Below, piece by piece: positions 1-11,829 of a DNA stretch of 64,000 bases. Position numbers and translations under genes: made by a program. The stretch comes from Norana najaformis (lineage: Eukaryota; Annelida; Clitellata; Crassiclitellata; Hormogastridae). The notes below the pieces were generated by a model. That model searched no databases. It was not told where the DNA came from and saw only the letters and a list, made by a program, of their open reading frames with translations. The DNA lies in the NCBI GenBank assembly GCA_964023275.1, contig OZ029920.1:865254-929253 (forward strand). Reading direction: 5' to 3'. How positions within the stretch are numbered: the first letter of the stretch is position 1; every line of letters begins with the position of its first letter.

Positions 1-43
1 TCTGCTGAACTGTCTGCAAATTATTGAAACGCTTAACTGGATT

Positions 44-673
44 TTGACAAATGAAAACCTCATAATGCAAAAATTTGTTATCTTTACTGACTCATTAAGT
101 GCAGCCACCTCTATAAAAGAAAATAAATCTGAGTCTAGACCAAATCTTGTAATGCTGTTGTATGAAAAAATTAATTTATTGAAGCACAGTAAAATAGTAA
201 TAGCATGGATTCCTAGCCACATTGGGCTGTCTGGTAATGAGGTGGCAGACTCACTGGCAAAGGAAGGCCTAGAACTTTCACAAATCAGTTCAAATCAATA
301 TATAGAATTGAGTGAAGTTTTTGCTATAATTAAAAATCATATTTTAATTAAGTGGCAAAATGAATATGATAAAGACACTGGAGGGAGTTTTTATAAAACC
401 ATCCAGCCTCTGGTTTTCACTGACATTAAGTATATGGACTGTCCTAGGAAACAGGAAGTTCATATTACTAGACTGCGTTTAGGACATATCCTAACTAACA
501 CATGGCTTAAGAAAATTAAAAAGAGCCTGACAGACTTATATATACAATGTCAGGTACCTGATACAATTGAACATGTATTATTAAATTGTAAAAAACAGAA
601 TATTTCATATATACTAAAAGAAAAAATGCCGGGAAAAGAAATTAGACTTTACTGTAAAAAACATCCTGTGTAA
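44..673 (+). pseudogene. Non-LTR retrotransposon RNase H / C-terminal fragment
   Basis: The translated frame holds an RNase H signature: a TDS motif early (FTDSLSAATS), then AWIPSHIGLSGNEVADSLAKEG, the fold region that carries the later catalytic Asp and His. A downstream IEHVLLNC motif is typical of the C-terminal tail of jockey/I-type LINE polyproteins. No ATG opens the frame and the reverse transcriptase is absent, so this is the 3' end of an element whose 5' part lies outside the window or is lost. It would have encoded the RNase H that degrades the RNA template during reverse transcription. It could belong to the same clade as the RT fragment at 24100-25030, but the two do not overlap. 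Confidence 0.8.
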
Positions 674-1229
674 CCATTATCTTTACCTAGAGGTTTATAA
701 AATCTTGATGAGCATAAACAAAGATAGAGTCATTTAAAAAAATGGATTATTCCAATGTAATTATATAATCTGTAAATATTTTTTGATTGTATGTGTGATA
801 TTCTCCCTGACAAAACATTTGTGATGTAAATAAAACTAATTCTGTAATTTATATGTTTTAGCCTGTTAAAAAGTTTATCTGAAAATTTTCTATATGTATA
901 TATGTAAAAATATTGTTTTTAAGAGTGAAATAATCTGTTATATGGACCTAGAACTTACTTTTCAATAATAATAATAATTTTAAAATCTCTCTGAAAAAGT
1001 CGTTTAGAATTCATTTATAAATACCGGTGCTTACTGGTGGATTATACATTCAATTTATAGTACAAGTACAAACCTGTTATCGGGCCTAAAACATCACTTT
1101 ATTAGTGTATAATTATTAAAGATAATGTTATGTCTTTTACACGACATGGGCCTGTGTGCCAAACTCACATTTCTGTATGTTTATCAATTTTACCTTTTGT
1201 AACATTAAGTCATTTTACTTGATAAAATA
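674..1229. other. AT-rich spacer, nothing recognised
   Basis: AT-rich sequence follows the LINE frame. I see no gene and no copy of the local repeat modules. Confidence 0.5.
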
Positions 1230-1310
1230 CACATGGCTCGTAATCTCGAGATTTCTACAGCGCCCAACGAAAGCTAAGTCGCGGGAACCAGTTTATTCAC
1301 AGGCGAAATA
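1230..1310 (-). repeat. T1 LINE 3' tail copy
   Basis: This matches, in reverse, the segment that ends the LINE fragments at 3200-3330 and 23190-23310. Shared blocks include CTCGAGATTTCTACAGCGC and CGCGGGAACCAG. The (ATTACG)n tail is reduced to one unit here. Confidence 0.6.
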
Positions 1311-1539
1311 CCACTTTGTTATGACACCATCTTAGTAGTAAATGGTATTGTCTGTAAACATTGGCTCCCTGTAATTGTTGCACCTACTTAATTTGCATAT
1401 AGACTTTGTTGATTTCGTTAAATATATTTTATTTCATTTGTATTTTTGAAAAAAAGAGAAAAAAGGAAAAAAAAGAACGAAAATCAAAATACGGAAAAAA
1501 TTACCGAAAATATATAAATACGCTTAAAAAGCCTTTGTG

Positions 1540-1720
1540 GCAACTGAGAAGAGCCTAAATGGACAGAAAAGAGCCTGATGGCCACAAAGGAGCCTTAAAT
1601 GGCACAAAACAGCTTGATGGCTACAACAGAGCTGAAATGGCCAGTGAACAGAAAAAATTACAGAAAATATTTAAATCAGATATTGAAAAAAGGCTGTATA
1701 ACAACTGAGAAGAGCCTATG
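1540..1720 (+). repeat. Degenerate AGAGCCTNATGGCCACAA minisatellite
   Basis: A loosely tandem unit of about 18-22 bp (AAGAGCCTGATGGCCACAA and variants) recurs about eight times after an A-rich stretch. The same unit appears in reverse orientation at 16010-16230. Confidence 0.55.
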
Positions 1721-2024
1721 GACACACAAGAGCCGTAATGGACAGTGGACAGTCTTCCAACAAGAAGAAAACCAACAAGAAGTCGACAAAGGTGCCATCA
1801 ACCAGTCAACAGAATCCCCTTCGCCTGCATTTGGTCTCTCATCCATGTCGTGCTGCAATCAGTTAAAAAAATACATACATTACCTACGGAAACAAAAATC
1901 TTAAAGGAAACGATAAGAAGAAAGAAATGAACATATGGACAACGTCAACAACATTTTCATATCGAAGACGTCAACGGCCTTAGTTGCTATAAGATGTCTT
2001 TAAACCCATTGGCAAGAAGAAGGA
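1718..2024 (+). repeat. 300-bp repeat, near-identical to 51298-51604
   Basis: Aligned by eye with 51298-51604, this differs at only about ten positions over 300 bp, far fewer than other repeats in the window. It starts at GGACACACAAGAGCCG and ends just past a core motif (GACGTCAACGGCC, then GATGTCTTTAAACCC). Short frames across it look incidental. Confidence 0.75.
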
Positions 2025-2640
2025 CAATCCTTACTCCGTCACTGCCTTGTTTGGGTTAGTGCCACTCCCAAGCCTGGATAAAGAAGGAGGGCGACAGCAG
2101 CGGACTTTGATGCCATGAGATGTCGTTAAACTGATGAACTACTCGTGAATGCCTTATGGGTGAAGAAGGGTTCAAAGTCACAGGCCTTGTAAGCCGTAAA
2201 ATGTCGATAAACATTGGGAGCCACTAATTATTACTAGGCCTGATTAGACACCTTTATATCGCTTCTTCTAACATTTTATATACTCCTCTGTGAGTTTAAA
2301 TGAACTAAGCCGCTGCTGTATTCGGGTGGTGCCAGTCCCAAGCGTAGATAAACGAGGAGGGCGATGTCAAGGGCATTTGATGCCATTAATCGTTGCAGTT
2401 GCAGAACGAAAACTTTCTTTTAAGGTACAGTCGCTCTAGCGGCAACAAGGTGTCATTAAAAAGTCATAATGAATAATAATACAAAATACTCAGCTGTATT
2501 AAATATCTTTAAAACGTGCTTCTCCTCGACTATATTTATAAATTGAGGTAATTAATTAATAATTTAATATACATTAATTGAGTGTAATGCATGTAGAAGT
2601 CAACGGCCCTGGCAGCCACAGGATGTCGTCAACTATGGAA
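2025..2640 (+). repeat. D-C unit, P-TATA module (2244-2283), further D unit and cores
   Basis: A D-C unit runs about 2030-2148. A core lies near 2175-2210. A P box (2244-2260) precedes TTATATA at about 2276. A second D segment starts about 2318. Further core sequences lie near 2440 and 2604-2640. No coding frame was found. Confidence 0.6.
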
Positions 2641-2644
2641 ACTA

Positions 2645-2960
2645 CTACTTATCGTACATTTTCGTTCAATAACTTGCAAAGTATTCCACTGCCTTTAGTC
2701 GAGTGATGCAAGTTCGCGGCCTGGTTTAAAAAGAGGAGTTCGACGCAGATGGTCTTCGTTATGAGACAGCATCGGAAAACAGAAACTCGTTTTGGTCTTC
2801 GTCGCTGCCTGTTCGTTATTTCGTCTTTGACGGCACAATAGACGATCTGGACGTCTCCATAAACCTCTCTCGTACGCCATCCAAGTGCATCCCCGTCCAT
2901 TCCTTTAGGTCGTCAATCCATGTCCTGCTTGATCTTTCTCTCTTCCTTAATCCCTCTGTT
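2645..2960 (-). pseudogene. D-E repeat plus minus-strand LINE C-terminal fragment
   Basis: At 2690-2775 a D segment is followed by the alternative 3' half (GTCTTCGTTATGA...ACAGC). On the minus strand at about 2830-2950, translation gives RTWIDDLKEWTGM, the C-terminal signature of endonuclease/reverse-transcriptase LINEs. A related motif (RKRWMDNISEWTGMD) occurs in the LINE at 32924-34483. Only about 40 residues remain. Confidence 0.6.
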
Positions 2961-3335
2961 TCTCCTGTGATAAGATCTTTTACTAAACTCCCGCCAGAAT
3001 TGAGACAGTTGTGTGGTCAATCATACGAACTCACCAACACTTCACCTCTTTCGGTTTCTGCGCAGGTCTTTCACTCAAGACTGAAAACACTTATTTTCCA
3101 TAATTCTTATCCTGATTCTTCTCTTCTCCTTATTACTCTTCTCGCTTCAATTTCAAACAGCATCCACCGTAGCCGTCCGACTGTCTGAGTGCCTGACTCC
3201 TGGATCTTGACCCCTTTGCCTATCGATTTTGTTTTGACTGAGCGCCTGTGAATAAGCTGGTTCCCGCGACTTAGCTTTTGTTGAGCGCTGTAGAAATCTC
3301 GAGATTACGATTACGATTACGATTACTAGGCTGGT
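2961..3335 (+). mobile_element. T1 LINE 3' end with (ATTACG)n tail
   Basis: The frame from 2967 reads LPPELRQLCGQSYEL...FHSRLKTLIF, the usual extreme C-terminus of CR1/L2-type LINE polyproteins. It is related to the minus-strand frame at 50630-50893. A conserved 3' UTR follows (GACTGAGCGCCTGTGAATAAGCTGG, split across 3236-3265), then a (GATTAC)n tail at about 3300-3330. It is strongly 5' truncated. Confidence 0.7.
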
Positions 3336-3479
3336 TATTGTCTTTCTCATAAGATCTCCAAAGTAACTCAGTTTTCTCATCATTGCTTCCCACAGCTTTC
3401 TCTCACCGACACACTGCGGTACTTCTTCATTTTTCATCTTGGCTGTACAAGGTCTTCTCAAAATACCTTCGACAGAAAC

Positions 3480-3965
3480 TAATTGATAATAATTGTAAAT
3501 TCCAATGAATCGATGTCTCGCGGAGAAGTTCGTATACGGTGGACGTCAGTTACACCAAAAATGTAAGGTAAGGGCGAAAAGTCGTTAAAGCTGGTTTCTA
3601 TTAATAATAGTTAACGGTTACGCTTAGACACCCTTAAATCATTCTTATTCCACTTTATATAAAATTTCATCTTCGTTTAATCGCTTGCAAAATCGTCCAC
3701 TGCCTTAAGTCGGGTGGTGCCAGTTCGAAGCCTCGATTAAGGAGAATGGCAACACAAATCATCTTTCTTTATGACGCAGCGTCGATATACAGAAACTACT
3801 TGATAATAATCGTAAATTAAAAAGAATTAAAGTCTCGCATAGAATAACCTAAGCTCCGGTCGACGTCGGTTACACTAAAAATGGCCCTTACAACCGTTTA
3901 AGTCGTTTTTCGATCCATTCAATTTTTAAAGATAGGTTACGGTTAGACACCTTAAAATCACTTTT
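3480..3965 (+). repeat. Two P-TATA modules with cores and D-E
   Basis: One P box (3624-3640, with CCCTT) is followed 14-15 bp later by TTATATAA, then about 40 bp later by a D segment (3696) whose 3' half is type E. A second P box at 3943-3959 leads directly into the TA microsatellite. Confidence 0.65.
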
Positions 3966-3973
3966 ATTGAACG

Positions 3974-4305
<332 letters not shown>

Positions 4306-4311
4306 TTTATT
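4306..4311 (-). terminator. Polyadenylation signal AATAAA, copy 1
   Basis: TTTATT on the plus strand reads AATAAA about 135 bp past the stop codon. The equivalent hexamer is kept in copy 2 at 29854-29859. Confidence 0.55.
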
Positions 4312-4444
4312 ATTACAAGGTGAAGCAGATAAGTAAGACGGCCAAGGTGGACAGAATTGGAGCTGCAAGAGATATAAAAATCGGAGGAACGAGGATAAGA
4401 TACAGCAATATAACAATCACATAATAATACTGTTGTTTTTTACA

Positions 4445-7043
4445 CTATGGGATAAAACAAGACAATCTTTCGTAGGCATATATCAGAGATGGTTGAGGCA
4501 GTTTCGCATGAATCTTCCACTCAACCGATTTATTCTCGATGATATTTCGAATTGAAATATAACGTATGTCGTCTCTGCATTTCCATTTCACTTTTCCATG
4601 TTTATCCGTTAAGTCGATTCCTCCTCCGATGACAAAGAGTCGTTCATTCTCAAGAACCAAACCAAAGTGATAAACGCCGCTCTTAAACTGTTGTCTTCCT
4701 TGCCAAATCCCCGTCTCAAAGTTAAATATGAAACAAGTATAACATCCAACTAAAATAACAGATGTCTCCCAAACTGCAGCTCGCATCAAGCCATAACCAC
4801 GTGGCATTGGCTTCGAAAGGACAGTGCATTTGTTCAGTTTTGTGTCGTACACTTGAACGTAATTCATCGCCTTGTAGACTTTATCGCCACCACCGAAAAT
4901 GTAGAGCGAAGTCTTGTACGGAACACAGTTCCCTGGATTCTGGACGCAGTGAACCACCTTTCCAACTGCAGAGCATTCGTTGGTGACTGCATTGTAGGCT
5001 TCGACGCTGTCTAGAACTCTTCCATCTGAATCTACAAGTCCTCCACAGATGTACAATACTTCATCGATAAACGCTGCGCTGTGTCTACGTCGTCCTTGAA
5101 ATAAAGAAGCGCATTTCACCCAACCGGAAGCCAAGTTGTATTTCCAGATTTTATCTCTTTTGGCTCCTACTCCTGTAACGTACACCGTGTTACAGTAAAC
5201 GGCGACTGAGGCTTCGACCCGCAATGTAGTCGGTATTTGTTTTTGAGTTGAAATTTCATTTGGACGACGCAGATTTATTTGGATGACGTCTTTTGTTATG
5301 GTCGAACCATCATTTAATCCCACGACAACTGCATAGTTCTCAATCCGTGTAGTGTTTTCTGTTTTAGAAGATGAAACATATGTATTGAAAAATGACGGCT
5401 AAACTGACAATAATATTCATTTGTCTATTCATTTGTCTTCAAAATTCAAGTAATGTATTATAATGCGTTATAATATAATGTAGCCTTATTTAAATTAATG
5501 TAAAATATGAAGTAATGAAATGTGATGTGATCTAATATAATGTTATACTTGTGTATTGTAGTTTAAAGAAGTAAAATGTTATCCAATATAATATCATATC
5601 TGGAAACGTGTATAGCTTCGTTTTTATTACAATACACGTGGCCTCAATCGACGGTCGCTTCTAAGCAAAACCATATCTTAAAACCACAAAACGCATTCTT
5701 AACAGAACCAGTTTAATTCTTTGAGATCTCTCAGGCCAGAAGACATGCGACACAGAAGATAAGCAATCCGGAAAAAAATAAGAGATTTCAACCCTAACTT
5801 TAGCGATGTCAAATAACTTGGAGACCAAAGACAGAACTTGTCCTCTTTGCAAATTAACTGCTCACATACATAGCTCAAAAAACAAGCCATCCACCTCAGA
5901 ATGTTAACTTTACCAATTTGGAAAAAGTTTACCTTTAATTTGTCCCACAATATTCCTGTTGGACTTCTCTAAAACTTCTCGTATATCTGTTGTTTGGAAA
6001 GAAACTTCGAATGATCGACGCGGACGACCAATGAATTCCTCGTGATCTTTCTCCAACTCTTCTGCTTTCACTGACAATTTGTCAACACAGCTGCAGATGT
6101 CGCTGGCCGATCCTTTCGATCTTAGTTCGGTGCAGTATGTCTCAAAACTTTTTAAAATGATGTGCATCCGTTCAATTTCTTGCTTTTCGTTTTCACAATA
6201 TTTGAGCTGCTTCTGTTTTATCAGAGACAACTCATACAGCAGGGAATTTGTGTGGTCATCTATCATTTCCTTAAGTTCTTGATTCCTTTTTCGAATTTCA
6301 CTTTCTGTTTCTTCTAATTTTAAAAGAATATTTTCCTTTCTCTGTTCCACGCTTTTCCCCTCTTTTTGCACTTCATCTGCATAGTTTGCAATCTTTACTG
6401 CATGCGATTGAACTGTTTGTCGGAATTGCTCCTCGACTTTAGTCACATCTTTGCATTTATGTTATGCATGATTTTCAACAAAACACGACACGCATAATAT
6501 TTTCTTGCAATCAGCGCAATAAAAGTCCAACGGCTTTTGATTATGATCAGTGCAATTTCCTGTTCGTAGCATTTTTCTGGTGTCTTCTTCCGGTTCACTT
6601 CCAATTTTCGCAAAATGATGATTTTTGCTCAATTTTTGCATTTTATGAGCTTTAGCACAGATTTCGCAAAAGTTGTCTTTGCATTCAAAGCAGAGCATCG
6701 TAGCAGTTCTTGTCTTTTCGTCACCCTCATAAAGATTTTTGCATACATCACAAAGAACGATTGACGTGTTACTTAGTTGCAAATTGGTTGTGACTTCCAT
6801 GAGATGTTCTATGAAGAAGTTTTTCTGGAGTCCATCGAGTCCATTTGCTGGGATAACAAACAGTTTTCTGCACAACGGACAAGGCATATTCTCTCCTGAT
6901 TGCTTCTTTGCTGCATCAGCTGTTTGTTTGAGACATTCAAGACAGAACGTGTGAATGCATGGCAGCATTCTCGGATCAGTAAATGTTTGGAAACAGATAC
7001 AGCATTCACTCAGTTTCTGAAGTTGATGTCCCGCTTCACTCAT
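4445..7043 (-). pseudogene. RING/B-box/coiled-coil/Kelch gene, copy 1 (one in-frame stop)
   Basis: Exon A (7043-5933) encodes a C3HC4 RING (Cys14 to Cys58), two B-boxes and a coiled coil. Exon B (5358-4445) encodes the Kelch-like propeller. The family layout suggests a cytoplasmic E3 ubiquitin ligase with the propeller binding substrate. The donor at 5932 is AAAG/GTAAAC and the intron is 574 bp, phase 1. Codon 194, Pro in copy 2, is TAA (6462-6464), inside B-box 2 next to the zinc-binding His at 195. Downstream the frame stays open through the coiled coil and exon B to the TAG at 4445. The proximal acceptor AG is lost, so splicing would need the AG 9 bp downstream. It is either a young pseudogene or encodes a 193-residue RING/B-box protein. 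Confidence 0.85.
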
Positions 7044-7064
7044 GTTCAATGATTTGATTGCTGC

Positions 7065-7875
7065 CTGCTAAACAAATGTTACTTTTGAACTCCGATTATT
7101 TTGAAAGACCAATGAAGTAGGCCTTTTGCTAATAGTTTAATTTTAACAGAATGACAGAAATTGAAATTTAGTAACGAATTTCATTTTACGAAACTGCTTG
7201 AAAGCGCCAGCAAAAGATACAATTTTAAATTATGCGCAAGAAAAATCTGATACTTCGACTATGGCAAAAGTGGCGGCAATGTGGACAGCAGTTTATTAAA
7301 TAAAGAATCGTCGTGCGCCACCTGCTTATTAATAATTCTGTATCATTCTAAATCAACGGGTTAATTTTCCACTGCTGAATTTTTACTTTCGATTTCAAAT
7401 TCTAAGAGTTGCTCTAATCGAATAAATTTATCTATGGCATTTTCTCAGATAAATTCACCTCAGAGGCATTAATCTAAAAAATTTCTCCAACTCAGAAAAA
7501 ATCCATCGCTTATTTGTACTCGTTCCATGTTTTTTTAAAACTGTCGTCAAAGTCTACAGGATAAGACAACTTTTTGATCGGCGCAACACTACAGCTACAA
7601 AGCACTTTGTATAATCAACTCCAACAATCGCAGTACAGCGCATGGATTTAACAAAATAACAAATTAAGCGACAGTTAGGACCTAAGCAAAACAAATAAAT
7701 GTTTTCTTACTTTGTGTCTTCTTCTCGGCAGTTTCTTATTCAAATATGTTGTTAGTTAAATTAGGTCAAAAGGTGTGTCTTTAAATGACAACAAAGTCCA
7801 ATACCTGTAACTGTGTCGGTTGCTAATCTTGTTTTATACTGGTTTCCTGCGTTCTGTAAGCGACTGCCTGATTGG
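7065..7875 (-). promoter_or_regulatory. Promoter, 5'UTR exon and first intron of copy 1
   Basis: On the minus strand a CCAAT box (7875-7871) lies about 32 bp before TATAAAA (7838-7832). A short non-coding exon ends at a GTAAG donor (intron starts 7710), and the intron ends at TAGCAG (7065) about 22 bp before the ATG. The block is conserved in copies 2 and 3, but only copy 1 keeps a consensus TATA box. The transcription start is inferred. Confidence 0.55.
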
Positions 7876-7879
7876 CATA

Positions 7880-8945
7880 GGCAGAAATCTCTTACTGATT
7901 TAGCTCAAGTATACAAGGGATGATAGGATCTATTTCATAGTTCATGTTCTAAAGATTCATTAGTCGCAATTTTTATATTATTATTTGTTGTTTGCTGTAG
8001 TAACCAATGACTTTAAAGACAAATGTTGATTTGATCAATGTTGGAAAATCCACTTTATTCATTTAATGTCTCACTTTATTCAACTGTTGAGAGAGGAGAT
8101 GTTGAACTGCAGGTATGCATTATATTCAGCCGCAATAACAATAGATCGGTTATTCTCACGCTTCCTAGTTGTCTATGCACATACAGATATAAGATGGCTC
8201 TATGCCTTGATTAAGAATTAAAATAGGCCTAAAATTGATTTTCATTTGTTCATTGTTGTCTAGTACAGTTTAGCCATAAAACGACTCAATTTAGAGACCT
8301 TTTCGTCCCTCAAAAGGATGCTGAACTGCTGGAACATACAAGAATCAGTTGCTCCAACAATTGATCTTTTTTTTCAAAAATGTTGCAAGCCTTTTGGCTT
8401 TATACATACGAGCTTATGTTAGGTATATAAAGGCATCAAAAAATCATTGACATAGGTATGGTAACAAATTATCGTCGCTTTGTTGAGTGTCAAAAATAGC
8501 TGTTAGATTTTAATGTCAAGTAAGTTTAAACCGGGTTTTGGTTGTTGTTCTCAATCTGTGTCAGGCCTAGGGGCGTCTGTGTCGGGCTCCTCAGCACTGC
8601 AACTGTGAACTCCCAGGATTTGAAACTGTTAATGGGGAAAATACATCTTTAGTGGAAGACAGTTTTAACCAATCGGGAAAGCTACTCTTCCTTCTGGCAG
8701 CTCCATTCTAACGAATTATAAGTTACGTTGTGCTAAGCCTGCCACGTGCTGCGAGTAACATCATCGACCTGTGTGGTCTAACTGCAGGCCTTGGACGAAA
8801 TACGCTCTGACTTGTGATAAGCCAAATCGTTAAACATTTTCAGAGTCAAAATCAACTAAACGAATGAAATCACGAACAACGCAAAGCTTCATCTATTGGA
8901 ATACTTCATTCGAGAAATTTTCCACTTCCACCCATATTACACTTC
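7880..8945. other. Upstream flank of copy 1 and spacer
   Basis: The first 100 bp or so still align with the upstream flanks of copies 2 and 3. The rest shows no gene, module or RNA that I recognise. Confidence 0.45.
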
Positions 8946-8949
8946 CTAT

Positions 8950-9480
8950 TTCTCATTCGTCTAATTCAGACACTTCCAGGATAAGTGAGGTGGGAGGCGA
9001 TGTCGACTGCCTTTGATGCCATAAGATGTCCTTAAACATTGGGACTACTACTAGACGATCGCCTAAGATGGGCCTAAGTCTGGTGCCGTCAGAAAGTGCA
9101 CAGGGTAAGGTCGACGGCAACGGCAATTGCAGTAGCAAGATATTTTAAACCTTCAATAGTACTACTTGTGTATTCTGATTAAACACCTTTAAATCACGTT
9201 TCCTCGATGCCATATATTAATCTTTTATTTAATCGTATTCCGCCACTGCCTTGTTTGGGAGTAGTGCCAGTCCCAAGCCTGAATAAAGGAAGAGGGCGAC
9301 GCAACGGCCTTTCATGCCAAAAGCTGTCGTTAAACTGCATATTTTGGGTTCTTGATCATATAACTTTTTCAAGGTAACGTTGACGTCAATGGCGATAGTA
9401 GGAAAGAAACCATTTCCTTAAACAATGGCTGCACCAATGACATTAGAATACGTTTAAACACCTTCATATCGCTTTCTAGA
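8950..9480 (+). repeat. D-C units and P-TATA modules
   Basis: A C half lies at about 8985-9050. A P box (about 9179-9195) is followed 17 bp later by TATATTAA and then a D-C unit (9240-9345). A weak P box lies at 9453-9470. A core variant sits near 9105-9145. Confidence 0.6.
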
Positions 9481-9589
9481 CTTATAAACTTATTTTCCAT
9501 TTCATCTATTCTTCTGTCAGGAATTAGGGTAATAAGCACCAATATAAATTGTTCGACTAAAGAGACAATTTTTCCACTCATGACTTAGC

Positions 9590-10200
9590 TAGTTATATAT
9601 ATATATACGGCGCTCCTGACCAATGTGGGCCAATGTTTCTGTAGCGTTTCGTTTTTTAATCAGTTTCCTTAGCGACAGGCGGATTTGGCTCCCGACTTCA
9701 ATACGATATCCAATCGTATCGCTATCCATACCATGGAAGGAAGTTTCCAGAATCCGCACCATACCCTCCGCTGTAGCTGCGTTTCCGATTGAAGGAGGTT
9801 ACCAGTTTAAGGCGGTGGTCGTTTCTTCGGGCGAACGGTTTCATTTTGGTGCCCTTTTCCAGTTCCGAGTTGTATGGATTCGAGGGAGAGTGTTTTCCAA
9901 GGTCGGGGTCGTAAATATTCTCTCTGGCACGTTGTCCAAGGTCGGAGTTATATAATTTGTTATCGGACCTAGATTATTGTTAATAAAGCAGTAAAATTGC
10001 CTAATTACTTGTGACGTCGTTGGCAGCTTTGCTAACTAAAAAGAAACTATGCTGATCAGTTAAGATTCTGTTTAAATTCGAACATTCTTTTGATATACCT
10101 TGTAATATATTGGGAGTCAATGGTTGAGAGGTTCTCAAGTTGAGTTTTACAGTAATGTAAGTTCGATTGAATCACAAAATATCCAACAAATGTTTTTATG
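9590..10200. other. Unrecognised spacer
   Basis: A 110-codon plus frame at 9623-9955 has no ATG start at its edge and no family features. I do not call it a gene. Confidence 0.35.
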
Positions 10201-10204
10201 TTTC

Positions 10205-10300
10205 TATTCATGCATGTAATCGTAAACGCGAAATTTCTAATGCGCTACGTAAAAACTAAGCGCAAGGCATCAGCTTATTCACTAGCGTTGCGTCAAGCCA
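10205..10300 (-). repeat. Diverged T1 tail copy
   Basis: Reverse-strand match to the T1 3' UTR (GTAATCGTAAACGCGAAATTTC, in two parts, then GCTTATTCAC), more diverged than other copies. Confidence 0.45.
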
Positions 10301-10389
10301 AGTGTGGTCGTCCAGTGAAGCCATGTCAAGAGCCAAGTCCTGTTGCCAGATGACCAGTAAGAGGAGGGAGAGAGGAGCTGTTCGAGTGG

Positions 10390-10393
10390 GTAG

Positions 10394-10424
<31 letters not shown>

Positions 10425-10462
10425 TCGGATAGACAGACAGAGACAGAGACAGAGAGACTGGT
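10390..10462. repeat. (GACA)n / (GA)n simple repeat
   Basis: Interrupted tetranucleotide repeat of AGAC units merging into AGAGAC. Confidence 0.9.
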
Positions 10463-10539
10463 TTCATTTTTAGCATTTAGCTTTAAAAAGATGTAAAATT
10501 TTTTTGTACGGAAACAGGTAAGACCTGTGCATGGAACAA

Positions 10540-10757
10540 ATACTTCCTCTTATCTCTCTTTCTGCTCCAATCCCAAATACCACCCACAGTAGCTGCCACG
10601 CTGTCTCTTTCCCTGACTCTTGGATCTTTACCTGAAACCGAACCATTTTTGCCTATTGATTTTGTTTTGACTGAGCGCCAGTAAATAAGCTGCCCCCATG
10701 ACGTGGCTTTCGTTGGGCTTTGCAAAAATCTCGGGCTTACGATTACGATTACTTGCC
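10540..10757 (+). mobile_element. T1 LINE 3' UTR copy
   Basis: This aligns with 23095-23310: a CACC(C/A)...GTAGC block, the TTTTGACTGAGCGCC...AATAAGCTG segment and a short (ATTACG)n tail. No coding part is left. Confidence 0.65.
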
Positions 10758-10839
10758 AGGTGAACCTAAAATAAGGAACCGCGACTCAAATAAACCCTTA
10801 TATAATCTTATAGAAACTAATTTAAAGTAGCGGCCAATC

Positions 10840-11165
10840 CCAAATCGATATCAACGGCCCTGGCAGCCTGAATCGTTAAATGCTCGATTCTATTGATAAT
10901 TTTAGGTTACGCTTAGACACCTTTAAATCACGTGTATATAAAGTTATATATAATCATTATTTCGTTCAGTCGTTATTTATTTCTGGTATCCTGAACGTTA
11001 AGAAAGTTGGATGTCAACGGCTTTTGATGCCATACGATACCGTTAAACATTGGAACTACTGCTACTCCGCCTCTGCCTTTAGTTGGGTGGTGCCATTCTC
11101 AAGCTTAGAAAAAAGAGGAGGGCGACGTTGATTATCTTCGTTATGAAACAGCGTCGTTAAACGTC
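10840..11165 (+). repeat. Complete composite: core - P - TATA - spacer - core - D-E
   Basis: A good example of the full module order. A core (ATCAACGGCCCTGGCAGCC, then ATCGTTAAA) is followed by a P box at 10913-10929. TATATATA follows 15 bp later (10945). After a unique spacer comes a second core (10998-11047), then D, ending with the E variant (CTTCGTTATGAAACAGCGTC). Confidence 0.7.
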
Positions 11166-11274
11166 CACTTCACACACATCGCTATTTACATTCTGTAGGG
11201 TCTGTAAGGTAAAGTTAACGATAATGGCCCTGGTAGCCACAAAATAAAAGTAAATGTACAAATTTTTTCTATAG

Positions 11275-11345
11275 CTACTGTATGTAGCTATGGACCCTGC
11301 TCATTTTTCATTGAATTATTTGGGTGAGATCCTTCACCACAAATA
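11275..11345 (+). mobile_element. Solo terminal arm of the TIR element
   Basis: GACCCTGCTCATTTTTCA and GTGAGATCCTTCACCAC match the left arm of the inverted-repeat element at 36529-36899. The second arm is absent here. Confidence 0.6.
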
Positions 11346-11464
11346 AATTATTAAAATCCATGTCAACTTCATGCCTGACAGTGAAAACTGTACAAAATTG
11401 TTTCCAATCGACGTCAATCGGCCTTTGATGCCATAAGGGTTCAGTAAACATTGGAAATTACTAC

Positions 11465-11575
11465 AATGTCAGATTCTGTATGTCTGTCTGTCTCTGTCTG
11501 TCTGTCTCTGCCTCTGTTTCTGTCTCTCTGTCTCTGTCTCTCTCTGTTTCTGTCTCTGTCTCTCTCTCCATGAAT
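11465..11575. repeat. (CTGT)n / (TCTC)n simple repeat
   Basis: Interrupted CTGT and TCTG units over about 110 bp, preceded by a degenerate C half at 11405-11460. Confidence 0.85.
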
Positions 11576-11829
11576 TCTTCTCTTTACTTTTAGGAGTGTG
11601 ACTTATTCAGTTAGCAGTAAAAGCGTAGGTCGAGTGAGAAGAGTGGTGCAGAGCAACACCGAATAAATTATTCCACCGAAATCGAAAGCTGGAGTCAACT
11701 CGGGGCAGTGGTTAATGGAGGATTGTCCTATTACGAACAATGAATCCTCATAGAAAATACGCTGTGCTATGCAATGAAAAAATAACTAAACACAAACTCC
11801 TTCATCTTTCCTGGTGACTGATCGTCGGA

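Noticed and set aside
2100..2150. Hammerhead ribozyme core (CTGATGA) at the end of a D-C unit
   Set aside because: Other copies read CTGAGGA, and no matching GAAA strand or stems could be arranged.
6462..6464. Selenocysteine or programmed readthrough at the copy 1 stop
   Set aside because: The codon is TAA, not TGA, paralogues have Pro there, and no recoding signal is apparent.
10905..10930. P box as a Helitron 3' end (reverse strand ends in CTAA)
   Set aside because: Conservation continues past CTAA into GCGTAACCTAAT, so this is not a terminus.
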